Source: Dioscorea cayenensis subsp. rotundata
Taxonomy: Eukaryota; Streptophyta; Magnoliopsida; Dioscoreales; Dioscoreaceae
Assembly: GCF_009730915.1 (NCBI RefSeq)
Contig: NC_052487.1
Location: forward strand, 1,364,001 to 1,428,000
Reading direction: 5' to 3'
Length of the DNA: 64,000 nt
Numbering within the stretch: position 1 is the stretch's first letter; each line of letters opens with the position of its first letter. Positions 46,289 through 57,697 of this stretch are shown piece after piece. The notes below the pieces were generated by a model. It searched no databases. It saw nothing but the letters and a program-made list of their open reading frames with translations, and was not told the DNA's origin. A program made the position numbers and the translations under genes.

Positions 46289-47288
46289 NNNNNNNNNNNN
46301 NNNNNNNNNNNNNNNNNNNNNNNNNNNNNNNNNNNNNNNNNNNNNNNNNNNNNNNNNNNNNNNNNNNNNNNNNNNNNNNNNNNNNNNNNNNNNNNNNNNN
46401 NNNNNNNNNNNNNNNNNNNNNNNNNNNNNNNNNNNNNNNNNNNNNNNNNNNNNNNNNNNNNNNNNNNNNNNNNNNNNNNNNNNNNNNNNNNNNNNNNNNN
46501 NNNNNNNNNNNNNNNNNNNNNNNNNNNNNNNNNNNNNNNNNNNNNNNNNNNNNNNNNNNNNNNNNNNNNNNNNNNNNNNNNNNNNNNNNNNNNNNNNNNN
46601 NNNNNNNNNNNNNNNNNNNNNNNNNNNNNNNNNNNNNNNNNNNNNNNNNNNNNNNNNNNNNNNNNNNNNNNNNNNNNNNNNNNNNNNNNNNNNNNNNNNN
46701 NNNNNNNNNNNNNNNNNNNNNNNNNNNNNNNNNNNNNNNNNNNNNNNNNNNNNNNNNNNNNNNNNNNNNNNNNNNNNNNNNNNNNNNNNNNNNNNNNNNN
46801 NNNNNNNNNNNNNNNNNNNNNNNNNNNNNNNNNNNNNNNNNNNNNNNNNNNNNNNNNNNNNNNNNNNNNNNNNNNNNNNNNNNNNNNNNNNNNNNNNNNN
46901 NNNNNNNNNNNNNNNNNNNNNNNNNNNNNNNNNNNNNNNNNNNNNNNNNNNNNNNNNNNNNNNNNNNNNNNNNNNNNNNNNNNNNNNNNNNNNNNNNNNN
47001 NNNNNNNNNNNNNNNNNNNNNNNNNNNNNNNNNNNNNNNNNNNNNNNNNNNNNNNNNNNNNNNNNNNNNNNNNNNNNNNNNNNNNNNNNNNNNNNNNNNN
47101 NNNNNNNNNNNNNNNNNNNNNNNNNNNNNNNNNNNNNNNNNNNNNNNNNNNNNNNNNNNNNNNNNNNNNNNNNNNNNNNNNNNNNNNNNNNNNNNNNNNN
47201 NNNNNNNNNNNNNNNNNNNNNNNNNNNNNNNNNNNNNNNNNNNNNNNNNNNNNNNNNNNNNNNNNNNNNNNNNNNNNNNNNNNNNNNN
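46289..47288. other. Assembly gap of exactly 1000 N
   Basis: The round size marks a placeholder of unknown true length. Any reading frame drawn across it is meaningless. Both flanks carry the same sequence, so the real distance may be zero or negative. Confidence 0.99.
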
Positions 47289-49951
47289 TGATTAAATTAA
47301 ATAATTAAAAATTAATAAAAGCATCTCTCCGCTTACTTCAGTTTCCACTAATAAAAGCATCTCTCCGCTTATGGTTTCCACTTTTTTTTGTTATGATTCA
47401 TAATGACATTTTATTACAAAAGTAAAGGTACGCTGTTCTTTATCTATTTTTTATTTAATGTTTTTCTCAACAAAGATCTGTTAATTCATAATATTTTATT
47501 ATATTATAACTAAACACATGCACCACTTATTCTTTATAGAATAAGTCATTGAAATATTAAGTGGTCTTTATTAATTATAATTATTTATTTTAAAAATAAA
47601 AACAATATAAATTTCCGGTATGTTTGGCAGTTTTACAAGATGTGTTTAAATTTTTCAATTTGTAATTATATTTTCTATTTCGGATAAATTTATTATGTTT
47701 TTCTAATAAGTGAAATATAAGTGTTAATCATAATCCATTTTTTTAAAAAAGACCGAATGAAATATAAAAAACATTCAAATTGAATAAGCTAGTTGAATAA
47801 ATTAGAAATAAAATATCATAGTTGGACTGAAAGTCTAAATTCAATGATTTTTGATGAATGTTTCTTTCTATTAAAATATGGAAACATAATTTTCTTTTCC
47901 CATCATATAGAGCCTACGAGGTTATAGCGGATTATGCTTCAATGTAGAAGACGTATTGCGAGATAGCAGTTTCTCTCGTTTCGGACTACATTAAATTTAG
48001 TGCGGTATGTTGGGTGGTATGACATGTGTGAAAGAAGAGCCATTTCGAAACAAGCTTACTTGGTTCTTTTCTTTTGATACTAATTCTCCAAAATTGTTAC
48101 GACTAGAGAGAGAAAGTTTGCAAATAGAAATACGAGTTACAAGGGAAGGCATTATGCGTGTGGTTCTTCACATGGGTACGGCTCATTACCTTTAGATTTG
48201 AATCTCGTCCCAAATTTATTTGAATCATTTCTCTAAAGCTCAAGTCAAGTTACCTCAACCAATGTGATACCATCTAATGCTTTCAGTCTAAAAATTATGA
48301 ATCTTTTGTTTCATGCGAAAAAACGTCTTGAATTTATTTATAAAGGGTATTGTCAATGAGATCCTTGTCTACGGGTTCGAACTATATTAGCAATGATTGT
48401 TATAACAGCTTTTCTGACCTAGCATTTGAAGGCGGAGTGATTTGACGTGGGTATGATAATTAGTGATTTTTATCTTGAAGATATCGTATGGTATAGTGGA
48501 GCATTTTATATTGTTGAGAGGGGTAATCAAGTATGTCTAGATTGAACTTGAGCCTGGATAACAAGTTGAAGTTCAAATAAAGTTCCCAAGACAACTTTTA
48601 CTAGCTGTACGGAAAAGTATTTGGTAGATTTTATGTGAGATTTGCTACTTGTTTTTAGGCGTCATTTTTATAACAATGAGAATGACACGAAAGATGATTC
48701 AAATGAAGACAATAATGATAATGGTTATCACACAGGATATTTCGTATTGTTTAAGCTAGATCGACAGGACAAAAAATTCATTGAGTTAAAGGACATAAAT
48801 GGTTATATTTTGATTTTAGGCTCCAATCAAGTTGTGTTGATTCCAACAATCGATTTGGTTGATAAGACAATTGACAATATCATTTATTTCAGTGATGATT
48901 ATTTTTATGGAAGCCACGAGTATGGATATGTCGATTCAGGTGCTTACAACATAAGAGACAAAAGCGTCACATTATTCCCTTTGAGTAAAATTTACAATCC
49001 GGCACAAAAACCAATATTTATAGATGTCAACCATGTAACTTTACATTAGATTAAAAGTAAAAAAAAAATTACAAAGTTGTCTATCCAATGCATTTAGTAG
49101 ATTTTTCTTATTATAATGAATAATTTGTATTTTATTTATTTATTTATTTATGATGTGGACAAACTATACCCTATTTACATCACAACCAATCTTTTAGTTT
49201 AGGAAAAAATATCAATAATAAATGGCATCTTTGAATTTCTTTTTGTCATTTTTAGTTAATTTAAATACTCAAAAATATATGGAGCTTATGTGCAATAAGT
49301 GAAAATTAAGAAAATTGATGTGTGCCTATAAACTATGGGTTTTTCATGGATCATAAATTTGATTAAATATAGGGTTGTATAAGTGAAAATAATGTTTCGG
49401 ACATTTTTACACCTTTAGAAAAACAATATATATTTAAGAAATATTTACAAGTTACAAATTTCAAGTAATTTAAGTGCGAATGAAAATATTTTTAGAATTA
49501 TTTAATAATTTCGCTGCTTAATAAAAATATTATATAATTTCATGTTAAACATGCAAAAATTAAAGAATGTTTTTACAATAAAAAAATATTTTTTTATTAA
49601 ATTCCCCAAAATTATTAACCAATACTTTTGCACTTGACAGGAATCAAAATTTATTTTTATTTTTAAAAATATTTATTTTTATAATTAGTCACTGTTATTG
49701 AAATCTAGGAGATTCAAAACTAATTCAAGGATAATTTTTAAAAAGTCGTTATCTATAAATAAAATTTTTAAAAAATTTATGTAATTCAAATGAATAAATA
49801 AATCTCTTTTATTTAATTTGAATGAGCAAAACAATGAGTTTTATAAAAATTATTTCAAAATTATTTTCTTATGTACTGTTCTTGAGATACAATGTACACT
49901 GTGCTGGTAGAGCCGTAGAGTGATGTAAACTTTAGTCATTTATTAAAATCA
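47289..49951 (+). repeat. Right member of the 2.66-kb duplication starting at the gap
   Basis: Begins at the base after the N run with ATTAAATTAAATAATTAAAAA, equivalent to about 43620, and stays collinear with the left member to ATTTATTAAAATCA at 49951, which is the left member's last sequence before the gap. Differences are mostly small indels and are densest next to the gap. Confidence 0.85.
47924..49049 (+). pseudogene. F-box/DUF295 copy 3, frame broken (possibly sequence error)
   Basis: Collinear with copy 2, but its start codon reads ATAGCG in place of ATGGCG and the F-box and middle part are full of indels and substitutions to about 48640. From 48642 to the stop at 49049 the frame is clean for 135 residues (RQDKKFIELKDINGYILILG, DSGAYNIRDKSVTLFPLSKI, FIDVNH) and is better preserved than copy 2. 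Together the two copies cover a full-length F-box protein in good condition. I read this as one locus seen twice with poor consensus near contig ends, but two true decaying paralogues cannot be excluded. Confidence 0.72.
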
Positions 49952-50044
49952 TCTTTAAAATACAATTTCATCTTGCACCTAGTTTGAAATATATATATAT
50001 ATATATTATTTACAGAATTATGTATAAAAATTTTTATTTAAAAA

Positions 50045-50145
50045 GTCAGTGAAATTTTCCCATGTGATAGACCTTGCAAATCGCCCATATACCAATTACA
50101 AAATTATATTTAACAACCATAAATTTTTTATTAATCAATTTTTTA

Positions 50146-50183
<38 letters not shown>

Positions 50184-50330
50184 GATAAGGCACATATCAA
50201 GCTTTGTAGGCGTAAGTGTATATATGTAGACACACATAAACAAATGCAATAGATTTATCTTCAATTTAAAGCAATATCTGGTATATTCTATATGAATGGA
50301 TTTTTTGAAAACGCACAAGGTAAACCAGTT
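50045..50330. repeat. Dispersed repeat, copy 2, with (AAT)n
   Basis: Shares CATGTGATAGACCTTG, CCAATTACAAAATTATATTTA, GGCACATATCAAG, ATTTATCTTCAATTTAAA and a TTTTTTGAAAACGCACAAG end with the copies at 30380 and 50815. An (AAT)n microsatellite occupies 50146-50183. Confidence 0.7.
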
Positions 50331-50814
50331 CTTTTTATTAATTTTTATTAAAAAAATAGAGTTTTTCTGCAGTAATTAACATTAAAGCATGTTATTTTTT
50401 TAATTAAAAAAAAAAACATTCTTCCCAGCCCCTTTAAAAATTTTGTATAAATAAATAAGTACAATTAATATTTTTTCAATTATTAATATCATAAGTAATA
50501 TAAATCAAAACTTAAATATAATAAAAAAATATTTAAATTTATTCTTTAAAATACTTGGCAGATTATAAAAAATAATATAATTAAATAATTCATACAATTG
50601 AAATTGTTGTATACATTAGATTTCAAAAATCTTATAGACATTTATTACATAAATAAATAAGTATAATTCTATTATTTTCCCAAGTTCATAAGAGAAGTGA
50701 ACATGTACAATAGTCACGAGAATTGATATTTAAAAAAAAAAATTTTAAAATCATATACCAATTACAAAGGGACGGACATATATGAATTTTTCCCATCATC
50801 CCTTAGTAGTTTTT

Positions 50815-50918
50815 TCTCATGTGATAGACCTTGAAATTTGAAAATCACCCATATATGTGTCAATTACAACATTATATTTAGCACCCATAAAATTTTAATT
50901 TTAATTTTAATTTTATTC

Positions 50919-50959
<41 letters not shown>

Positions 50960-51190
50960 GGCACATATCAAGAGTCTCGTCCCTCATGTTCCTCCCTTGG
51001 TCACCATGCCCCGTCCATGATTGAAATAAATCTAGTTTGTAGTAGTACATGTATAACTAGACACATATACACACATGCAATGGATTTATCTTCAATTTAA
51101 AACAATATCTTACAAATAGTTGAATCCAACTTTACGTACACTGAGTTTGGTATATGAATGGATGTTTTGAAAATGCACAAGCTAACCATA
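50815..51190. repeat. Dispersed repeat, copy 3, with (AAT)n
   Basis: Same block order as copies 1 and 2, with (AAT)n at 50919-50959 in the same relative place as copy 2 and the GTCCCTCATG...CTCCC block of copy 1. Copies 2 and 3 are about 770 bp apart in direct orientation. Confidence 0.7.
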
Positions 51191-53308
51191 CAATGATACA
51201 AATTTCATGTTAATTAAGAGTGAGAATAAAAATAAATCTATATGTAATAAAAGATACCGTATCTTGTCGCTTTATCTTAATCTATTGTGGTTTATCCACT
51301 TTTTCAAAAAATATAAAATAAAATAAAAGATACCAAAAACTTCCCAACTTATTGGATTCTCTACATAAAAATAAGGGTGACATAAATTAATTGTGCCATT
51401 TCTGAGTGAACAGTGTTATATCATTTAATTTATATTGAACTACCATAATTTCTCCCACGTTATATTTTTAATATAATCAATCCTATAATTAAGACAACAT
51501 TAATGGTTAGACTATAATTTGATGTCCATACCACTTCATTAATTCATTAAATTTTTAACTATTAAACTATCTCTCATACTATAATTATTTAATAAAATTT
51601 TAAATATTGTTAATAAAATAATTAAATAATATATTTTTAAAAATAATATTTAAAATAATTAAAATATATGAATAATACTAAATTATTATATTATTTTTAA
51701 AAAAATAATTAATTTGTCATAAATAAAAATTAAAAATAAAATAAATTTTAAAACAAATCATTTAAAGAAGTGAGTCTCATCACTTTTTAAATCAAAAAAT
51801 AAAAAAAGTAGATGGGACTCGCCCATTGAAATCCTCTTGCTTATCCCCTCAATAAACTCTCATTGAATTCTCATTAAAATTGCTTTTAAAGAATAATTTT
51901 TTTAAAAATCCTTGTAGCAAAAAAATACATCATGATCAACAAGTAAGTCTAGAGGAAAAAAAAAGCAAAGAAGAATTGTTATGGATTTGGTAAAAAGAAG
52001 TTTTTTTTTTAAATAAAAGTTGAAAAATACAAGGCTTATTTAAGGAACACATAATGGATTTGGTAAGTGTTTTCTTAATAAAAATTGAAAAATATATGGG
52101 GACTTAATAATTACTGTCCACAAGTTAAAAAAAAATATTTGTGTAATCGGCTTTGAGATTCGTGTACAGATGACATCATGGTCCACTTTGGACGGTGGAA
52201 AAGAGATTTTTTAGCCTTGCATAATCGTGGGGCTGCCGGCCGGTCGTGAGCTTTTGAACGGCTAAAATCAAATGAGATGTCTTGGAAACAACAACGGCAT
52301 TGATTGTATGATGTACAACAGAGGATACAATGGTCATTTTCTTACAGAAACACGGGCTTCATTGGTAATTCAGTGGGCCAGTTGTGGGAAAAGCCCAACT
52401 GCCAACATAGGTAAGCAGCTCAATGCACTCACACAAAAAGAAAATTTAGCACGAAGCGCACCCAAAAAAGGGACTCCTTTGCCAACACCCAGGTGAAATT
52501 TAAAGTCCTATTTATAAAAATAACAATTAAAGAATTATTTTTTTTTTTAAGAGATAAAGGTGTGCCATGTGTGGGTTTATCTGTTAGGTCCTTATAACAA
52601 GGGAACACATACCAGACTTCAATTAATAACCCATGTTATTAGTTTAGTCATGAGATTGATGACCTCCTCCCTAACCTCATACATTATTTATTTAAATAAT
52701 ATTTATGACACATTGACACTTACATATTGCGAATATTAGTATTGTATATATTACCTATGACATGAGACGGAGACTTAAACCAATAAATATTATTTATTTT
52801 TTATTAACATTTTGTGTCATTGTTTATTTAAAGCGTAAAAAAAATATATTTATTTTAATTATTATATTATCCAAATTTATTCATTAAAAGATTGAAACTA
52901 TAAATACAGGGGGAGAGACTCCGTTTTCAAAAGATTTTTTTAGATAATTTATCTACGAACATCCTTCGAGTTATTAGATGCTAATCCAATAGCTCTCTTC
53001 TCGCCTCCACTCACTGAGACATCTATTGTCAGATGATATTTTCTAATTAATATATATATAATTTAAAATTTTAAGATAAAAATGAATACATAGTCCAAAT
53101 TGAAAATTTTAAACTAATTAAAATGAATATTAAAATAAATAACCAAGTTTACAACAAATTTTATTTTTTTATAATTAAGTGGAACTAAAAGAGACTTATT
53201 AGGGATAATAAAGAGAAAAGATAGCAATAAATTAATAGGTATCATATCATATGTTATGAATGAAGAGGGAAAAAAGAGAAGCTAAAAAAAGGAAGGAAAG
53301 CGCCATTG

Positions 53309-54817
53309 ATGGAAAACCAGAAGGTGGTGGTGGTCGTGGAGGAGGCCGCGGCGGCGCGCACGGCGCTCCAGTGGGCGGTGCGCAACTACGTCCGTGGCGG
53401 TGACTCCATAACCTTGCTCTATGTTTGCCCGGCGGCGCGCTCCAGGAAGAAGCAGAGGAATCTAAGGCTGAGAGGCTTTCACCTTGCCCTCTCCTTCAAG
53501 GACTTGTGCAATGGGATCGCTGAGGTGAGAACTCCATTGATTTTAATCTCAAAGGTGGGGATTGATGTTAAAGTTGGTATCTTTGTCACTTGTGGATTGG
53601 ATTGCAGGCAAAAGTGGAGATCATTGTGACTGAAGGTGAGCAGGGGGCTTCTGTGTTGTCTCTGGTGAATCAAATTGGGGCTTCTACTCTTGTTGTAGGA
53701 CTCCATGAACATAGCTTCCTCTACAGGTAAAGTTTTCTTTTTTATTGTCTCTCTCTGTGTTACTGATTGATTTCTTTATTGCTAATTGCTGGGAAGCTTA
53801 GTTTGCTGGTTTTAATCAATAATTCATTAGAGTTCTATGTGTTCAATTTTTTTGGTATTATCTAGTTTGATTTATCTAGTTCTAATCAGTTATTAGCTTT
53901 GATGAAGTTTGGATTGAATTGTTTGGCACTAGTGATTGAATTCTTGTTTTAATAGCAACAGTGAAGGCAATGTGTTATATGAGTTTTTTTCTGATTCTAG
54001 CCAAACATTTACTGAGCTGCTCCTGTAGCTATTTTTTTTGTAGCAACAGTGAAATGGATGGCCTTCATGTTGTCTCAATAGCATTGAATGCTGTTGTCCC
54101 TCTCCTTTCATTTATTTGATGAAGAGAGAACAACACTTGAAAATAGACTTCTTTTTAATAAATTAACATTAAAAGGTGATGAATGTTTAATGATTAGCAT
54201 CGGTGTTTTCTCAACCTTATCTGTTTGAAATTACTGTTAATTTTAGAATTCACCAACAATTATTTTCTCTTCATTCCTTGTAATTTTTTTTTTGGCTTTT
54301 AAATTTCCGCCCACATGATAATCTTTCAATCTAAAACGTGTTTGAATTTACTGCTAATTGAATGTATTCATTTACAATTGGTTTTCACTCAATCTTTCTG
54401 TCTGAACTACTCTGTTTCGAAGTCTTATTTGTTGGCATTAGTACACATGTAAAAATGTCTAATCAAGCAAAAAACTACCTGAATTACAGAGTGAATGAGT
54501 TGATTCTCAGTGAAAACAATTTAAAATGTCGAGTTCTTGCCATCAAGCAACATCCAAAGGCTCATGATGTTTTGATAAACACAGAGTTTTCTCAAATTGA
54601 AATTAGAAGGCTTCAGTGAGTTATCCTTTGCCATTTGAATATATGACTATGCTTGTATATTTTGTTTTGTAATTCTTCTGATTTTCTTCTATCGATATAA
54701 CTTCGTATGTGCAGCAAAAGGAAATCTAGAAATTGCTCAATTCGCTTCTTACCTCTTTCTCTTGGAATGATATGGAGGAGAACAAAGAGAAGAAAAAAGG
54801 ATGATGAAACTTATTGA
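53309..54817 (+). CDS. Universal stress protein-like (adenine nucleotide alpha hydrolase-like) protein
   Basis: Four exons in phase (53309-53524, 53608-53726, 54442-54615, 54715-54817) give 203 residues. The fold begins KVVVVVEEAAAARTALQWAV, NYVRGGDSITLLYVCP, the first strand and helix of USP-like proteins; exon 2 gives AKVEIIVTEGEQGASVLSLV and GASTLVVGLHEHSFLYS; exon 3 gives CRVLAIKQHP and FSQIEI. A strongly basic tail (KRKSRNC..., RRTKRRKK) closes the protein. The AIKQ...FSQIEI and basic-tail arrangement fits a small plant subfamily that is not characterised. The G-x2-G-x9-G(S/T) ATP-binding motif of classical USPs is not evident, so nucleotide binding is doubtful. ATG 53309 is used; the codon just before it is TTG. 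A role in stress is inferred only from family name. Confidence 0.82.
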
Positions 54818-55976
54818 TGAGGTGCTGCTTCTTAGGACTACTTTAATGAGAGCTATCATCATGTTTCATAGGCAACACCTGATAATTATACTAATGGAAA
54901 ATGTAAACAAAAAAAAGGAGAATACAAAGGAGGATCACTTACTTAAAGAGAAGGTAATTCATAAGAAAATGAAAATGAAAATGAAGTCCTGGGCTTGGAA
55001 ATTTGAAAAGTCATCTTGATATGTCTCATTTCAACTATATTTGTAAGCAGTTGTATCTAATTGTTATCTGTATGTACAGTGGTATATAAACCAGTTAATT
55101 GAATGAGATTGAGAACAAATTATGTGTACCATTAGGTAAAACACTTGGTACTGTGGCATCAAATCAAAATGCATACTTGTGACTCTGTGTATTACATGGA
55201 GAAGTCAATTGACTAAATAATTGTACTTCCAATTGTGTGATAATTTTCAGTAAGAAAACAATGAGCAGTAACTAATTCAAACGGTGATTAAAGCCGAGCT
55301 GTTTATTATGTCAGAAATTTCCACCATTTGATTAAGTATAAACTCTTCAGTGATTGACATGGTTTAATTAGAATCAAAACTATTATCAACACTTAATACT
55401 TAATCTGCCTTCTTTCTCTGCTGTGTTTGTATGAAAGAAATGATCCAGAACAGGAATTAATCATGCAAAACCAGCTGTCATTCTCTGCAATATTTGCACA
55501 CCAATACTGTGATGAACCAAGAACAATTCCACTTATTTTAATTCAACAAATCAATTGAAGAATATTGATTAAATTATTAATCTCAAGTTAAGCTAAAACA
55601 AACAATAAATTAGTCAATAACAAAGCTGTAAAGCATATGAGATTGTCTGCTGATCATCATCCTTGTTGGAAACTCTCCAAGTTGTTATGAGTTTAGCCTG
55701 GCAATTAGTGTACCTGCTCTTAAGTGAAACAAATATAGAGAGAGTCCAAGGTTGGTGGATCTCTAGTTGAGTTCTCTCCCACATAATACTTAAATCCTCT
55801 CTCTTTTGGACCTATTCATCTTTCATCATTCTCTGCAACATTTCATATTGTTATTAAACCAATGAGAACCAGATCAAATGCTTGAACAGTATCTTCTCAA
55901 GAACTTGTTTTTTATTTTTTCCTGCTATTAAGATAAGCAGAGATGCTCATGAGATTTCAAATGAGCATCAAACTCC
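54818..55976. other. Intergenic between stress-protein and bHLH genes
   Basis: No gene was recognised. 55190-55320 resembles 24985-25130. The 3' untranslated region of the stress-protein gene probably occupies the first 250 bp (ATGAGATTGAG and AT-rich). Confidence 0.5.
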
Positions 55977-55982
55977 CACGTG
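55977..55982. promoter_or_regulatory. G-box (CACGTG) upstream of the bHLH gene
   Basis: A perfect CACGTG palindrome lies 354 bp before the bHLH ATG, a core site for bHLH and bZIP factors. It is a plausible regulatory element, but single hexamers occur by chance. Confidence 0.35.
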
Positions 55983-56097
55983 GTTATACATTTACGTAGT
56001 TACATAGAACCAGAGAGAAAGAGAGAGAGCGGGAGTCCAATGGTGGGAATCTCAGACGTGGGGAAGCGAGAGAAGCGCCGAGCCTTGTGCTGCATTG

Positions 56098-56123
56098 CTC
56101 TCTCTCTCTCTCTCTCTCTCTCT
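56098..56123 (+). repeat. (CT)n tract in the probable bHLH 5' leader
   Basis: Thirteen CT units are followed by (TA)-rich sequence up to the ATG. Pyrimidine tracts of this kind are frequent near plant transcription starts. Confidence 0.7.
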
Positions 56124-56312
56124 TAGTTCTCTTCATTCATTCATGCCAGCTCCTTCGATCATCTCCATATATACATATATATACATATATACATATATAT
56201 ATAGCCCAACAAGTAAACCAAACCTTCAGCCATCTTCTTGGACTTATTGTTTGCAAGTTTTATATATATATGTATAGATATACATATATGTGTGTGTTTA
56301 TTCTGTAGTTGT

Positions 56313-56324
56313 ATGGAAAGATAG
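56313..56324 (+). promoter_or_regulatory. Minimal upstream ORF before the bHLH start
   Basis: ATG GAA AGA TAG is out of frame with the bHLH coding region and ends 11 bp before its ATG at 56336. Ribosomes meeting it first would have to leak past or reinitiate at very short distance, so it may lower translation. This holds only if the transcript starts upstream of 56313. Confidence 0.5.
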
Positions 56325-56335
56325 CTAGATCTTCG

Positions 56336-57697
56336 ATGGCCTATGCGAAGGAGAGAGCGAAAGTACGGGACTCACCGGTGCAAACACACACACCATCAAT
56401 CCAAGTGTTTGATCCTTCTTCTCTTGAGCTTCTTGGTTTTAAAAGTAGTCAGTTGATGGTTGAAGAAGGAGGGAGTACTTCAGAAGCATTGGGGTATTAT
56501 CAACCTATGGGATATTGTCTTCCTAATCTTGTTGATCCTAGTACTACTTCATCTAGCACTGCAGGTTTCATGTATGGATCAGTGAGTTCTTCATTGCATG
56601 ATCATTGGGCTTATTCAGGCAATTCAGTGCTGAGTTTTGGGCATAGGATTAATGCAAAGCATGATCAAGAAGAAGAATGTGATAGTTGGATTGAAGCCAT
56701 GGATGGTGACAGTACTAAAGTTGCAGGATTGATGCATGGTGGGATGAAGGAGAACAAGAGTGAAGAGAGGTTTGGGTTTTTATACCCTTCAAGTGTTGAT
56801 GTTCTTGATGTTGAGAAAGAGAATCATGGAAATCAAGATAGAGTTTCACAGAAGAGACTTCTCATGGTAATGTATATATTTAAGCATGAAAAATGACAAA
56901 CTATATATATATATATATATATATATCTTTGTGATCTTATGTGTAGTATTTTGTGGTAATTAATTGATGGTGCAGGATGGTGAACTGCAAGTTACTAAGA
57001 AACAATGTGCTAATTCAAGGAAGACAAAGTCTAAGCCTTCTTCTTCTTCAACTACTACTAGTATTACTACTACTTCATCAAAGGATCCTCAAAGTATAGC
57101 AGCAAAGGTGTGTGTGTGTTTTTTAATAAGTATATATATTTATGTAAAATATACTATGAATCATATATATATATATATATATATATTTCAGTCAAATATA
57201 GTTCATATCACTTGAATTGTTTTACAGAATCGAAGGGAGAGGATCAGTGAGAGACTCAAAATTTTACAAGATTTGGTGCCAAATGGAAACAAGGTAAACA
57301 AAACTGTATAATTATTATTGATTCACCATGCATGGATAATTAACTAACTATTCATTAATTCTTTTTTTTTTTTTTAATTTGGTTTCATAAATGTAGGTTG
57401 ATTTGGTGACCATGTTAGACAAAGCCATTAGCTATGTAAAGTTTCTTCAACTGCAAGTGAAGGTATGTATATGATAACAAATTAATTAGACCAAATTAAA
57501 CATTGTGTGAATTAATGAGGATGTTAGTTAATTCTTAAATAATTATTATGATGAAAATTTTCATGTAGGTTTTGGCAACTGATGAGTTTTGGCCAACTGA
57601 AGGAGGAAAGGCACCAGAGATTGGACAAGTGAAGGAAGCCATTGATGCAATATTATCTTCTTCTCAAAAGGAAAAGGACTCTTATAAGTCTAATTAA
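56336..57697 (+). CDS. bHLH transcription factor, class I RSL (RHD6/RSL1-type)
   Basis: Five exons in phase (56336-56866, 56976-57107, 57228-57293, 57397-57462, 57569-57697) encode 307 residues. The first in-frame ATG is 56336 (MAYAKERAKVRD). The N-terminus is Ser-rich and poorly conserved. The bHLH is split by introns at conserved places: basic region DPQSIAAK / NRRERISERLKILQ, loop PNGNK, second helix VDLVTMLDKAISYVKFLQLQ. After it comes VLATDEFWPTEGGKAPEIGQ and VKEAIDAILSS, the tail diagnostic of subgroup VIIIc class I, which includes RHD6 and RSL1. Those proteins start root-hair cell development, upstream of class II RSL genes, as nuclear E-box-binding dimers. The basic region keeps the RRER residues needed for E-box contact. 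Introns contain long (TA)n tracts. The exact orthologue is not assigned. Confidence 0.9.

Larger units (their letters stand above)
49952..53308. other. AT-rich intergenic region with repeats, no gene recognised
   Basis: It contains the two dispersed-repeat copies listed separately, (AAT)n tracts, a LINE 3'-end signature near 51290 (GTGGTTTATCCACTTTTTCAA) and a segment at about 51358-51450 resembling 39560-39660. The 74-codon ORF at 52272-52496 has no recognisable family. The last 300 bp before the stress-protein ATG is A-rich. Confidence 0.5.

Noticed and set aside
46235..47308. A 357-codon frame across the N run
   Set aside because: It consists almost wholly of undetermined bases.
50046..50318. 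A minus-strand frame with a poly-Leu run
   Set aside because: The Leu run is the (AAT)n microsatellite read in one frame; it is repeat, not gene.
52272..52496. A 74-codon + strand frame
   Set aside because: No signal peptide, domain or splice context was seen; it is compatible with chance in a 3.3-kb spacer.
56087..56308. A 73-codon frame from the CT repeat ending just before the bHLH gene
   Set aside because: It is made of (CT)n and (TA)n repeats (Ser/Leu and Tyr/Ile runs) and is explained as untranslated leader.
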